Shown here: piece by piece, positions 29,001-36,771 of the stretch
Position numbering within the stretch: position 1 is the first letter of the stretch
Layout: every line of letters begins with the position of its first letter
Source: a virus
Reading direction: 5' to 3' (one strand)
DNA length: 36,771 nucleotides
IMG/VR virus record: IMGVR_UViG_3300046522_000116
Coordinates: 1-36,771 of that record
The notes under the pieces: generated by a model
What the model saw: only the letters and a program-made list of their open reading frames with translations
What the model was told of the DNA's origin: nothing
The model's database searches: none
Translations under genes and position numbers: made by a program

Positions 29001-29800
29001 GCGTACTTCAGCCGGAGGTTCCGGTTGTACTCCGAGGTGCCGGTCAGCACGTAGTCGTGATACTGCTCCGGGAGGGTCTCGGTAATGTGCTTCCACTGGT
29101 CCTCGGTCCAGCCGTTATCGTGTGGATCGACGGCACCTTGAGTGGCCCAGCGGTAGAGCTTGGCGGTGTACCAATTCTGTGCGCCGCTGTCGTAGAGCTG
29201 GTCGCCGAAAGAGGTGTAAGGCTGCGGGCCGTTGGCCTCCTCGTCGCGCTTCTGCTGCGTGACATCGACCAGCGTTGGGGCCGGCGGTGTGCGGCTCTGG
29301 TCGTAGGTGTTGTAGTTGGTGGCGGGGGCGTCATTGCCCTCGTAGGGGTTGGCGACCTGTGGGACGTAGTTACCACCGAGGAGGGCCGCAGCCTTCGCCT
29401 TGTGGCCTTCCATCTGCTGCTCCACCTTGTCACGGACGGAGCCGGGAGCGCCGCCGTTGTTGGCGTCGGAGGCGTTGTAGCGACCGGGGCCGCCGGCATT
29501 GATGGTGGAGTACATGTCGAGCAGGCCCATTCCGGGCTTGTAGCCGTTGTCGACCAGATAGTTGGCCGAGGCGTGAACGGCGTCCTCGACGGACATGCCT
29601 TTGTAGTAGCCGTACTTCTGGCGCTGGGGTTCGCCCATCTGAATGAGGCCCCGGTGCTGACCCCATTGGGTCGTCGGGCCGGCTTTCCAAACGTCGAAGG
29701 TTCCGCCCGTCTCGTAGGACATGACGGTGGCGAGGTCCTGCGGGTCCGCACCAATGCGTAGAGCTTCGTTCTTAATGGCGTCGGCGAGGCTGGCGCTCAT
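26033..29800 (-). CDS. gp16-like internal virion protein with lytic transglycosylase domain
   Basis: 1255 aa (T7 gp16 1318). N-terminal 150 residues form a transglycosylase-like domain: VMSYETGGTFDVWKAG places the catalytic Glu at residue 30, followed by HRGLIQMGEPQ and INAGGPGRYNASDA. The long remainder is helical with several apolar stretches, as in T7 gp16, which is ejected to degrade peptidoglycan and form the DNA-entry channel. It follows the gp15 homologue. The C-terminus ends FSHLIEDRRATPPRN. Confidence 0.92.
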   Translation of the reverse strand: MSASLADAIKNEALRIGADPQDLATVMSYETGGTFDVWKAGPTTQWGQHRGLIQMGEPQRQKYGYYKGMSVEDAVHASANYLVDNGYKPGMGLLDMYSTINAGGPGRYNASDANNGGAPGSVRDKVEQQMEGHKAKAAALLGGNYVPQVANPYEGNDAPATNYNTYDQSRTPPAPTLVDVTQQKRDEEANGPQPYTSFGDQLYDSGAQNWYTAKLYRWATQGAVDPHDNGWTEDQWKHITETLPEQYHDYVLTGTSEYNRNLRLKYATDMVQRDARAEKAGTVSSLTAGVISGVADPVLLPAMVFGAGEAAAAWNTGRTFAAKVVGGALLGGSTNAALELGAHYGLDDPHTDALAAFGVGALLGGLTGPLARNPATVVERDMMTKTGLDAIEQAKTRALQSNMPSVVSEVGSAGAARNTDRLVPFNPTDWGIDDDAVDRGFGGKLRFDVAGQLTTSENPRARLAGFAMFEETAGTKDHAVLDAPTSVRATALERKLLGNRNSVYQVALRDYVAEGSSLLNPLARARKADEFHRAVNAFMTDEHPSPDVSPHIVKAASARKEFYDAWAGELERSFPGLSVKQQGFYSPKVADHNRISELDRAVDEETMHKFIAESIRRAHGEIEDDLLQKMAKGYWANIRKAGYGVEDSIAGALGLGDKQAFKDAFKQSLQESEGLRDEDLDKVYDLFSGVVDETKKTSDGSKGVGYLKRRTVMKYDYSANVRTKTGESIPLKMDDLFIQDAEFLDRRYARTMSGRVAFADMKVRDPVTDELIFDGIRSEADLTKLKNWVREGFRQLGKPVAEVQSKMDNAIENIDFGWKRINGIPVYGQEKAYAQWVRRFKTLQFIRLMSNMGLNQVQESWKVASMTGFRASMQQLPAIRRMVDETGRSVPKRDALLAELEHMSGVGLDGLVGKFDFRFADDRIGAGASSRLANGLDMALDWGQRMTAEVSLMRGIQDYQQKWAAKAVAQHLFDIARKTAVDGGGFDLTKLAGKGKERLAAVGIGDEQAPLIFGNLLKHAERDGKKLVSLGSNKWDPKAVTEFSYLLNRYTDRLVQANDVGGLAKWMSNPVASLFTQFRSFVLGAWSKSTLYAINHMDPRMAVALVGEMALGTATFAVRQAPQLATDEGYDKYFEETLDPVNLAKNGFARTATSSILPMLMDSALMFTPVGPQFGSARASGAPQDALFGAPAGNQIQDAGRFTKGVIRSNMEGRDMAQSELRAGWNAFVPLGNFIPFSALFSHLIEDRRATPPRN

Positions 29801-29816
29801 TCATTCTCCTGAAAAG

Positions 29817-29842
29817 AAAAGACCCCGGTGGTTAGCCGGGGC
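29817..29842 (-). terminator. Possible weak terminator between gp15 and gp16 genes
   Basis: Minus strand stem CCCCGG/CCGGGG with a seven-base loop, followed by TCTTTTCTTTTC. Short stem and broken T-tract; may tune gp16 level. Confidence 0.45.
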
Positions 29843-29851
29843 CTTATGGGG

Positions 29852-32230
29852 TTAGTGTCTGCCGATGCCTCTCGGCCCTTTCACGGGCGGCTTGGGCGGG
29901 GGTAGCGGCTTGAACGGGTTGTTGAAGTCGGACAGCTCCTTCTCGTAGTTCGAGCGAAGGCGCTTGGCGACGTAGCCGGTCACGATGCCGTTGGTCTTGT
30001 GGTACTTCTGTTCCCAGTACTCGGCGGTGCGGCGGCGGTCTTCCATAGCCGACCAGAGCTGCGCACGGGCCTCCTTGCGGGCGGCCACGTCAGCGGACCT
30101 TGCGGCCTCGTGCTGGGCGGTGATTTCACGCTGCATTTCCGACCGCTTCTTGGCCAGATCGTCCAGACCGATGCGCGAACCGAAGTTCAACGGGCCGGCC
30201 TTTGTCTTGCTCATGACGATCCACTGACCCGAGGCGTACTTGTCGATGTAGAGGTCACTCTCGTCAGGGATGCCCTCGGCCTTGCCGAACACCGTGAAGG
30301 CGTCCTTCAGTGCCCTTTGGAACAACTCGGGGGCATCTTTCGGGAGGCCGTCCTCGTCAATCACGATCTTGCCGTTCAGCTCGAACGAATGGTTCTGGAG
30401 CTTGTCCATCACCTTCTTGGTCGCGGTGTCCTTGTCGAGGCCGCGAGCGGTGTAGTTGTTGAGCTGATCCTGCACCCACGCCTCGTTGTCTCGGCTGGGG
30501 CCGGCGTCGTAGTCGAGGCTCCGCAAGACTTGCTTGGTCTGCTGGGCCAGGTCGTCCGGTGACAGCTTCCCGAGAGCCCTTTGGGTGGGCGTCCGGTTGG
30601 ACTGCTGCGCGGCATAGATCAGGGCGTCTTCGGGTCCCATAAGGTCGTTGCGGGCGACCGAGTAGTTCTGGAGGAACTCTGCCGACTTGCTGTCCGTGAC
30701 CATCTTGTCGGCGTAGGCCGGGTTGATGTCTTCGAGCTGCCGGTAGTCCTCCGCGATGCCGCCAAGGTACTTCGAGACCTCGCCCTTCTCCAGTGTCCGG
30801 GAGATGGACGATTGGACCTGAAGGGAGTTGAACTTCTTCTGGAGGTCCTCGTCCACGATCCCGTTGCCGTCGAACCAAGCGATGCGCTTCTGGAGCACCT
30901 CTGCCTTGGCCTGCTTCGGGTCCATGTTGCCGGCGACGAGCTTGTCTTCCAGCTCTTGGAACTGCGACAGCTTGCGCTTGACCACTTCGTCCTGCTGGTC
31001 CTTGGCCGTCAGGGTCTTCATGTTGCCGTCAGGCCCCATGTACTCCACGTCCTGCAACTCTTGGGCACCCCCGAGGGTCTCCAGCTTGGCATAGGCGTTG
31101 GCTACAGCCTGTGTGCGCTGGCCGGTGGACTGGAAGGCCGTGCGGCGCTTCTCCTCCTCCCGTGCCTGTCCTGCGAGCAGGGTGGCCTTGGCCCGCTTGG
31201 AGCTTTCGAGGTACTGGGCGGCCATGCTGTCAGTGAGCCACTCGTTGCCGGGTTGCTCCTTGGCCGTCTTGATCTGGTCCTCGGTGAGGCGGCCATACAT
31301 GGCGTCCTCGTCCAGCTTGGAGCGGGTCTCGAAGCTCTTGGCGTTCGATGACTGCTGCTGCTCCGTCTCGGCCCTCTGGATGAGCTGGAGGCCCTTGTCA
31401 GTGTAGCCGGACACCTCCATGAGGGGACCAATACCGCCGCGCTTGTCGTTGAGCAGTGCCTTGACCAGCTCGGGGCGGCCCTTCAGCGCATACTCCTCGG
31501 CGAGGCGGAACAGGGTGTCGTTTTGCGACTTGCCGTCAAGACCGCGGAATGTCCGGTTCTCCGACGACTGCTTGATGATCGCAGCGGCGATTTCCTCCGG
31601 CGGCTTGTTGGCCGCGATGCCGTCATCGGCGATCATGCGGAACTCATCCACGACGGCGGTGTCCCGCTCGGTCATGGTGTTTTCCATCTTCCGCTTGAGG
31701 TCCTGCTCGCCGAACTGCTGGGTCCAGTTGTCGGTGCCTCGGTAGAAGGCCGCCTGCATCGCAGGGTCCGGCAAGCCGCCGGCAAACTTCTTGCGCTCGC
31801 CCTCGACCCACGAGTTGAAATCGCCCTTGGCTTGATCGAAGCCGCCGTTGTTGTACTGCTCCGTGATATGCTGGCGGAACTCGTAGGCGGCCTTGGAGCC
31901 GACCAGCGACAGAACCCCGTCCTTCTGAATGCGGTTCTTCGCGTCAGGGAACTTCTTTATCGCCTCCTCCAGTGGCATACCGGCGATGCTGTCAGAAAAG
32001 GCTCTGTTGGCCTCACTGTCGGGGTCCTTGTCGGCGCGGGCCGATACCGCCCCGAATTGCTGGAGCGCGTTGTTGAGGCCGCCGAGGCTGTCCGCGAGGG
32101 CCTGAAGGTTGCCCCCTACTTGCTTCTGCTGGGGGCGCACATAGGTGCTGCCGGGGATGCCGGCGGGAGTGATGGCGACTGGCCGAATGCTCGGGGCCGC
32201 CACATTGGTTCCGAAAAGTCCTTCAGCCAT
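29852..32230 (-). CDS. gp15-like internal virion protein
   Basis: 792 aa (T7 gp15 747). Helical and charged throughout; the N-terminus (RPVAITPAGIPGSTYVRPQQ, then NLQALADSLGGLNNALQQFG) resembles T7 gp15-type starts, and the end KPLPPPKPPVKGPRGIGRH is a proline-rich basic tail. In T7, gp15 with gp16 forms the ejected periplasmic tunnel and motor. Placement between the gp14 and gp16 homologues supports the call. Confidence 0.88.
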   Translation of the reverse strand: MAEGLFGTNVAAPSIRPVAITPAGIPGSTYVRPQQKQVGGNLQALADSLGGLNNALQQFGAVSARADKDPDSEANRAFSDSIAGMPLEEAIKKFPDAKNRIQKDGVLSLVGSKAAYEFRQHITEQYNNGGFDQAKGDFNSWVEGERKKFAGGLPDPAMQAAFYRGTDNWTQQFGEQDLKRKMENTMTERDTAVVDEFRMIADDGIAANKPPEEIAAAIIKQSSENRTFRGLDGKSQNDTLFRLAEEYALKGRPELVKALLNDKRGGIGPLMEVSGYTDKGLQLIQRAETEQQQSSNAKSFETRSKLDEDAMYGRLTEDQIKTAKEQPGNEWLTDSMAAQYLESSKRAKATLLAGQAREEEKRRTAFQSTGQRTQAVANAYAKLETLGGAQELQDVEYMGPDGNMKTLTAKDQQDEVVKRKLSQFQELEDKLVAGNMDPKQAKAEVLQKRIAWFDGNGIVDEDLQKKFNSLQVQSSISRTLEKGEVSKYLGGIAEDYRQLEDINPAYADKMVTDSKSAEFLQNYSVARNDLMGPEDALIYAAQQSNRTPTQRALGKLSPDDLAQQTKQVLRSLDYDAGPSRDNEAWVQDQLNNYTARGLDKDTATKKVMDKLQNHSFELNGKIVIDEDGLPKDAPELFQRALKDAFTVFGKAEGIPDESDLYIDKYASGQWIVMSKTKAGPLNFGSRIGLDDLAKKRSEMQREITAQHEAARSADVAARKEARAQLWSAMEDRRRTAEYWEQKYHKTNGIVTGYVAKRLRSNYEKELSDFNNPFKPLPPPKPPVKGPRGIGRH

Positions 32231-32231
32231 A

Positions 32232-32753
32232 TTAAGCCTTCGCCTTGTAGTTGCTGTAGGCGCTCAAGCCGGAGCTGAACGCATTGAGGAGATACGGGGC
32301 GAAGCTGGGCTTCTCCGGCATCGGCATCGAGTTGATCTGGTTCTGACCACCGGCTTCGGCTGCGGTCTTCTCGCCGGCCAAGAACCCACGGTTCATCTGT
32401 TGGTTGGTGTCGAGAGCTGCCTCGCTGCGGCCCTTTTGGGCGTACATGTCCTGTAGGACCGAGGAGACCGAGAGACCCCCAACATTACCTTCAGCCGCCG
32501 CTGCCTCCACCGAGGCCGCCGCTTGGGCCGCTTCGATATTGGTTTCGGTCTTCTGCTGGTTCATCGCCGCGTCCTCTTGCTGGGCGCGGATATTGAGATT
32601 GGCGTATTGGGTTTCAGTCGCCTTGGAGGCGTTGATAGCGTTCTGCTTCATTTCCTCCATGCGCTGGTCGTACTGGGCGCTGGAGGCGGCGTAACCCATA
32701 CCGGCTTGGGCGATGCCAAGGCCGATGGAGGCGATTGTGATGAAGTCGCACAT
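32232..32753 (-). CDS. gp14-like internal virion protein
   Basis: 173 aa (T7 gp14 196). A short apolar N-terminus (FITIASIGLGIAQAGMGYAA) followed by long Ala/Gln-rich helices (NIRAQQEDAAMNQQKTETNI). T7 gp14 inserts in the outer membrane as the pore of the ejection channel. Start overlaps the upstream stop (TAATG). Confidence 0.88.
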   Translation of the reverse strand: MCDFITIASIGLGIAQAGMGYAASSAQYDQRMEEMKQNAINASKATETQYANLNIRAQQEDAAMNQQKTETNIEAAQAAASVEAAAAEGNVGGLSVSSVLQDMYAQKGRSEAALDTNQQMNRGFLAGEKTAAEAGGQNQINSMPMPEKPSFAPYLLNAFSSGLSAYSNYKAKA

Positions 32754-33220
32754 TAGGCGATCCTTGCAAATTCATAGACGGGGACCGCGTTAGGTCCGCA
32801 CTCGTACTTGTGGAGGAGGGAGAAGCCCAACCAGCGGAGCCACTTGACGTGGACTTCGTTGCGGGCGTCGCAGATGTTGTAGAGCGTGTCGAAGCGTCGG
32901 TGGAACTCAGCCAGGACATCGCGAGAGCCTCGCAGGAAAGCCATCTTCCGGCTCTCCACGAGGGTTGTCCCGCTCATCCAGACCACGCCATTGCCGCGTA
33001 GGTCAGGGACCACGCCAGCGATGCCCACCAGAGACCCGTCATGGTCCCGAAGGGTGAGCGAGGGTTCCGACATCAGGACCCCGAGGAGGAAGTGCTGGAG
33101 GGCCGGACGACCGCCCAGCTCCTCCACTTCGCGACGATCCTCTGGCCTGAGTAGTCGGTCGAGTTCCCGCGCGTCGGCGGCAGTCGAGGCCGTCACTAGG
33201 CCATGAGGTGTTATCGTCAT
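32753..33220 (-). CDS. gp13-like internal virion/assembly protein (GNAT-like fold)
   Basis: 155 aa from ATG 33218-33220, which overlaps the TGA of the tail-tube B gene and has AAAGGA upstream. The segment LVGIAGVVPDLRGNGVVWMS followed by LYNICDARNEVHVKWLRWLG has the acetyltransferase-like layout known for the gp13 family (DUF2833). In T7 gp13 is needed for assembly of the internal core but is not itself a working acetyltransferase. Confidence 0.8.
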   Translation of the reverse strand: MTITPHGLVTASTAADARELDRLLRPEDRREVEELGGRPALQHFLLGVLMSEPSLTLRDHDGSLVGIAGVVPDLRGNGVVWMSGTTLVESRKMAFLRGSRDVLAEFHRRFDTLYNICDARNEVHVKWLRWLGFSLLHKYECGPNAVPVYEFARIA

Positions 33221-35637
33221 CAGTATCCTTTTGGGTAAGCCCCGCCGGTCCACTTGTAGGAGAGGATCGAGTAGGGGTAGGGGCCGGAGTTCTCGAAGCG
33301 GATCGACACGTCGTCAGACGCCGCCATGATCGACAGAGCCTTCGCCAGCTTGCCCACGATCAGGGAGCCGAGAGTGCTTGTCTTGGTGCCCACGATGGCC
33401 GCCGAGAGGCGGTGAACGAAGGCTGGGCGGTAGGCCCGCGTCAGGGTCACGTTCAGGCCCACGGAAGGCCCCGTATCGAAGCGCATGGAGGCGATGTTGA
33501 GTGTCACTCCCGGCACCGCGTTGCCTTCAGTCCCGTCACGGCTTTTCTGCCGAACGACGAAGGGAGACATGACCCCGTAGGCTTGGTAGGGGAACCCGAC
33601 GTAGGCCGATTGTCCCCCGTAGTTGCCCTGCACGATCAGTGAGGTGCCTGCGGAGGAGACCACGGTGGGCTGGGTGCCGAAGGCCGTGCCGGTGTTCAGG
33701 ATCGCGATGGACCCCGCTGCCGGGTATGGCGTCGTGTAGGTGGTCTGGTCGGTGCTGGCGTTGTAGGCCCCTGTCAGGGTCACGCGCCGGTCGAGCAGGA
33801 GGATGGCTGGGCTGTTGTCGGTCCACGCCTCGTGGCAGTTGATGCCGAGGTGTTCGACGTAGGTGCCGTCCGAGGCGATGACGATCAGCTCCTCGCCCAC
33901 GAACTTCATGGCCTTGACGTTGGCCGGGAGGATCCACTTCTGCCACGCGGACTGGGCTTTGTTCTGCCCGATCCAGAGCCACTTGTAGGTGTAGATCGCG
34001 GTCGGGTCCGAACTGGAGACCATGGCCAGAAGCTTCAGGTCGTCGTCCCCGTCCATCATGAACACGCCGGTCGGCACGTAGCCGTGGCAATGCTCGTTGA
34101 TCGCAGGGGCCTCCTGAATGGTCTCGTCCTGAATGTTCTTGAACTCGTGGACAAAGGCACCGCTGTCGGTGTCGTTGATGAAGAACATGGTGTTCCCACA
34201 GGCGACCGGGCGGGCCTTGGTGCTTGACCGGTTAGACAGCGTTGGCGCGAAGCTCGCCGTCTTCTGCGAGAAAATGTCTCCACCCTTCATGCGGAAGGGG
34301 ATCGACGCCGTGAAGATGATCAGCTCGCCGGCCAGAGAGACCGCGTGGTAGGCCGTCGACACGTCCTCGTAGGAGATGGCTTGGTCAATCGGGTCCGTGT
34401 CCAGAATGGTCAGTATCGTCTCGCGGAAGAAGTTGAAGAACGATCCGACGCGGGAGAACACGACGTTCTCACCTGACATGAGGCCCAGCCGGTTGTGCGC
34501 GAACGCGAGACCGTTGATGCCGAAGCCCACGAAGGAGGGCCAGACGTTGGTGACACTATCGCCCACCGCTCGGTCATCCCAAACACCCTGCTTGAAGGTG
34601 AAGGTGCCGTCAGCCTCGCGCACGAGGACGTGGGGCATGGTGGCCTTGTCCATCCCGAGCTTCTCGCCGGGACCGAGGCATTCCTTCCATCGACCTTGAC
34701 CGTCGTTGGTGCCCTGCTGGAACTGGACCCAGTAGTCGTCGTAGTCGGTGTCGGAGCTACCGGCCACCTTGATCGTGAACCCCACGGGAGCCACTCGGGG
34801 CAGCGAGGAGAAGTCCTTCACGAGGCCCTTATGGCACCTGAAGGCATCCTCACGGCCATCGGCGGTAACCGAGACGGTGAAGTCGTTGCCGAGCTTGTTC
34901 TTGAGATAGATCACGTTGTCGATGCGCGTGACTTGCCAGACGGCAGGGTCGAGGTTCGCTAGGCTCCCTGTAGGGATGCCGTCACCCCAGCCAGCGTTCG
35001 GCGGGGATTGCCTGAAGGGGATGGTCGGGACGCCGGTCGCGAGGACCGAGGCGATACAGGCGACGGTAGTCTGCGTCTCCGCGAAACGAGCCGCGTCTTG
35101 GTCGGCGAGGGGGCCGCCGTTCGTCAGGTAGGACGCGACCTGGCTCCCGTTGATGAAGATTTTGTAGTTGGTGTGGTACTCCCCGCTGACGACATGCAGG
35201 AGGGCCGACTTCTCCAGAACCGGAGAGGTGGCCGTGCCCTGCGCGACGATCTTCTTCTTGTTCACGACGAACGTGTAGTCGGCGACCGTCAGGGCGTCGT
35301 AGTCCGAAGGGTCCGTGACACCGGACAGATAGCCGATGCCGTTAGGGGCGTTGACCGTTTTGGCGTTGCCGGCGAAGTCATGGACCACGACCCCGGAGGG
35401 GCTCATGCGGACCACGTACCGCTCGGTCGCGTCTCGGTCGATGACATGAAATTTCGTGTTTGCCGCAGGGGCACCAGAGATGCGCCCCTTCAGGATCGCA
35501 GGGTTACGAGGAACGAGGTTCCGGGTCACCGTGGGAAACTGGTTGACGCTCTCTTGGAGCTGCGAGGGGAGACGAACTTCTGGAGCTTGGCGACTTACGC
35601 CGTTGATGAGGTTGGGTGAGCCGCCTTCAGCTCTCAT
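33220..35637 (-). CDS. Tail tubular protein B (T7 gp12-like)
   Basis: 805 aa (T7 gp12 794). Characteristic N-terminus PNLINGVSRQAPEVRLPSQL, similar to the T7 gp12 LLGGVSQQ start, and VRNLVPRNPA; internal FNFFRETILTILDTDPIDQA and IPFRMKGGDIFSQKTASFAP match gp12 conserved stretches. It forms the nozzle of the short tail. Its start overlaps the tail-tube A stop (TAATG). Confidence 0.94.
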   Translation of the reverse strand: MRAEGGSPNLINGVSRQAPEVRLPSQLQESVNQFPTVTRNLVPRNPAILKGRISGAPAANTKFHVIDRDATERYVVRMSPSGVVVHDFAGNAKTVNAPNGIGYLSGVTDPSDYDALTVADYTFVVNKKKIVAQGTATSPVLEKSALLHVVSGEYHTNYKIFINGSQVASYLTNGGPLADQDAARFAETQTTVACIASVLATGVPTIPFRQSPPNAGWGDGIPTGSLANLDPAVWQVTRIDNVIYLKNKLGNDFTVSVTADGREDAFRCHKGLVKDFSSLPRVAPVGFTIKVAGSSDTDYDDYWVQFQQGTNDGQGRWKECLGPGEKLGMDKATMPHVLVREADGTFTFKQGVWDDRAVGDSVTNVWPSFVGFGINGLAFAHNRLGLMSGENVVFSRVGSFFNFFRETILTILDTDPIDQAISYEDVSTAYHAVSLAGELIIFTASIPFRMKGGDIFSQKTASFAPTLSNRSSTKARPVACGNTMFFINDTDSGAFVHEFKNIQDETIQEAPAINEHCHGYVPTGVFMMDGDDDLKLLAMVSSSDPTAIYTYKWLWIGQNKAQSAWQKWILPANVKAMKFVGEELIVIASDGTYVEHLGINCHEAWTDNSPAILLLDRRVTLTGAYNASTDQTTYTTPYPAAGSIAILNTGTAFGTQPTVVSSAGTSLIVQGNYGGQSAYVGFPYQAYGVMSPFVVRQKSRDGTEGNAVPGVTLNIASMRFDTGPSVGLNVTLTRAYRPAFVHRLSAAIVGTKTSTLGSLIVGKLAKALSIMAASDDVSIRFENSGPYPYSILSYKWTGGAYPKGY

Positions 35638-36203
35638 TAGCTTCTCCTAGCGATGGTCTGGATTGAGGCGTTGTTGAGGAGGTTGAAATCGCCGGCCCTG
35701 ATTTCGGCACGGACAAAGGCGCTGTTCGCTCGGGCGAGGTTGCGTTGACGCGAGGGCGTCGTGGCCTCGGCTCCGGGGAAGCCTTCAATGAACCGTTCGA
35801 TGGCGAGGGCGGTGATGAACCGGCGGGCCACGCTGGGGAGTTCGTCCCACGGGCGGTGCCACAGGACTTCGCAGCTCACGGGAGCCGAGAAGACGTAGGT
35901 CTTGCTGTCCCGATTGTAGAGCCGGTCGCCGACCTGAATGATGTCGCCGTCAGTGCTGTCGATGTCGAGCACGTTGTCGGGGACATGGACGAAACCATCC
36001 ACGTCTTGAGTGAGCATCACGTCGGTCTCAAGGTTGAACCAACGGGGCTCCTCTTGGACCTGTCGGGACTGGTTTCGGAGAATGGATAGTGCGGTGTTGC
36101 CGGACGGCGGAAGGTCCTCCAGATCGGACACGGGGTCCTCACCGATGGATGCCAGCAGCTCGTTCACGGCGTCGAGTTCGGATGCGGGTCCGAGAGTTTC
36201 CAT
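35637..36203 (-). CDS. Tail tubular protein A (T7 gp11-like)
   Basis: 188 aa (T7 gp11 196). Begins METLGPASELDAVNELLASI, with GEDPVSDLED and RWFNLETDVMLTQDVDGFVH typical of the gp11 family, and a conserved C-terminal helix (RFIEGFPGAEATTPSRQRNL). It forms the gatekeeper ring between portal and nozzle. It lies just after the capsid terminator. Confidence 0.93.
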   Translation of the reverse strand: METLGPASELDAVNELLASIGEDPVSDLEDLPPSGNTALSILRNQSRQVQEEPRWFNLETDVMLTQDVDGFVHVPDNVLDIDSTDGDIIQVGDRLYNRDSKTYVFSAPVSCEVLWHRPWDELPSVARRFITALAIERFIEGFPGAEATTPSRQRNLARANSAFVRAEIRAGDFNLLNNASIQTIARRS

Positions 36204-36213
36204 AGTACCTCAC

Positions 36214-36248
36214 AAAAAAATAGCCGAGGCCCCCATAGGGACCCCGGC
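36214..36248 (-). terminator. Strong terminator after the capsid gene (T7 T-phi equivalent)
   Basis: Minus strand 11-bp stem GCCGGGGTCCC / GGGGCCTCGGC with a TATG loop, followed by TATTTTTTTG. T7 has its single phage RNA polymerase terminator, T-phi, at the same place behind gene 10. Confidence 0.92.
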
Positions 36249-36265
36249 GATTGAGTTGGTTAGGC

Positions 36266-36771
36266 TTACGCCGTGACGACTTCGATGGCCATCTCGGGAC
36301 GCAGAATGCCGTGGCCGACCGCGAAGCGGGCAACCAGAGCGGTAGCCTGCCAGAGGGTCAGGTACTCGGACTGCATCGACAGCGACATCAGGCGGCAAGT
36401 GCCGACTGCGCTGCGGTGGAAGATCGACATCGCCGTGTTGGCGAAGTTGCCCTGATACTTGGTCGGGCCGGTCGTAACGTTCGAGTTCGGAACGTTGTTC
36501 GACTTGATGATGTTGATGCCGGCGAGGCTTTCGATCTTGCCGTCAGCAATACCACCGCGACCACCCCAGTCCTTGTTGACCAGATCAGTCGTGGCCGCAG
36601 CCGCGTAGAAGGTGACCGGCTTCACGAAGGCGTTGCGGTCGGTGTCCACGATGTTGTTCTCATCGAACTTCTGCGCAGCAGCGAACATAGCCGCCTTGAT
36701 GAGTGCGCCGTCCGTGCGGACGTTAGCGCCACCGACGATCACCGAGCCGCCCGGTTCACCAGTGATGGTGG
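36266..36771 (-). CDS. Major capsid protein (T7 gp10-like), N-terminus outside window
   Basis: 168 codons of the C-terminal half, open to the right edge. NIVDTDRNAFVKPVTFYAAA, then DWGGRGGIADGKIESLAGIN and the end LTLWQATALVARFAVGHGIL resemble the C-terminal part of T7-type capsid proteins (HK97 fold). The place before the tail-tube A gene and the strong terminator fits. No frameshift site like T7 10A/10B is visible before the TAA. Confidence 0.9.
   Translation of the reverse strand, partial: TITGEPGGSVIVGGANVRTDGALIKAAMFAAAQKFDENNIVDTDRNAFVKPVTFYAAAATTDLVNKDWGGRGGIADGKIESLAGINIIKSNNVPNSNVTTGPTKYQGNFANTAMSIFHRSAVGTCRLMSLSMQSEYLTLWQATALVARFAVGHGILRPEMAIEVVTA

Noticed and set aside
27800-29761. 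Long plus-strand frame of 653 aa
   Set aside because: It is the antisense of the gp16-like gene; GC-rich third positions keep the complementary frame open. The same holds for other long plus-strand frames such as 1554-2873.

Overview
The window is most of the genome of a temperate T7-like podophage (Autographiviridae type), cut open between the exonuclease/hydrolase genes and the capsid gene. All credible protein genes lie on the minus strand and are read from high to low coordinates. The hallmarks are a single-subunit RNA polymerase, an SSB with an acidic tail, endonuclease I, a primase-helicase, a family A DNA polymerase, a 5'-3' exonuclease, tail tubes A and B, gp13-gp16-like internal virion proteins, a gp17-like fibre, a holin and both terminase subunits. 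A tyrosine integrase and a complete tRNA-Leu(UAG) on the opposite strand point to lysogeny. High GC, GC-rich third codon positions and the style of the small proteins suggest an alphaproteobacterial host; that is inference only.

Layout in transcription order. (1) 36.8-21.5 kb, late genes: capsid (partial) with a strong terminator, tail tubes A and B, four internal virion proteins, tail fibre, a small fibre-linked protein, holin, TerS, TerL. (2) 21.46-20.0 kb, the region joining the late and early modules. It has no convincing gene but holds 24-bp tandem repeats carrying CCTAAAG-type cores, a 19-bp tandem repeat, two candidate host promoters and a cluster of palindromic operator-like sites. 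The physical genome ends probably lie here, so the record appears circularised or permuted. (3) 20.0-15.4 kb, early accessory genes: small membrane proteins, a 517-aa Zn-ribbon protein, an M20/M28-like metallopeptidase and several small unknowns. (4) 15.4-12 kb, lysogeny block: a MarR-like winged-helix protein overlapping the integrase, a run of small genes, and the tRNA/attP candidate with nearby short repeats. (5) 11.64-9.17 kb, RNA polymerase, whose leader holds operator, terminator, operator. (6) 9.1-0 kb, replication genes interleaved with small genes, including an exported ClpP/crotonase-like protein (COG3904 type).

The most notable pattern is a dispersed 20-bp palindrome (reading with transcription, about TTGTCCCGNNAACGGGMCAA). 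Ten good copies lie between 8.17 and 20.71 kb, nearly all in short gaps next to start or stop codons or in promoters of the early and lysogeny region, and none was seen in the late genes. This resembles the 'stoperator' layout of cluster A mycobacteriophages, but in a T7-like phage. The MarR-like protein beside the integrase is the natural candidate for the factor that binds these sites. Such a circuit would silence the early region and the RNA polymerase gene during lysogeny.

Other anomalies: the DNA polymerase has no ATG/GTG/TTG start (ATC sits where ATG is expected), a GIY-YIG gene changes frame twice, and the primase starts at TTG just after an in-frame amber codon. No endolysin or spanin was recognised in the window; one could lie in the missing segment between the two window edges.
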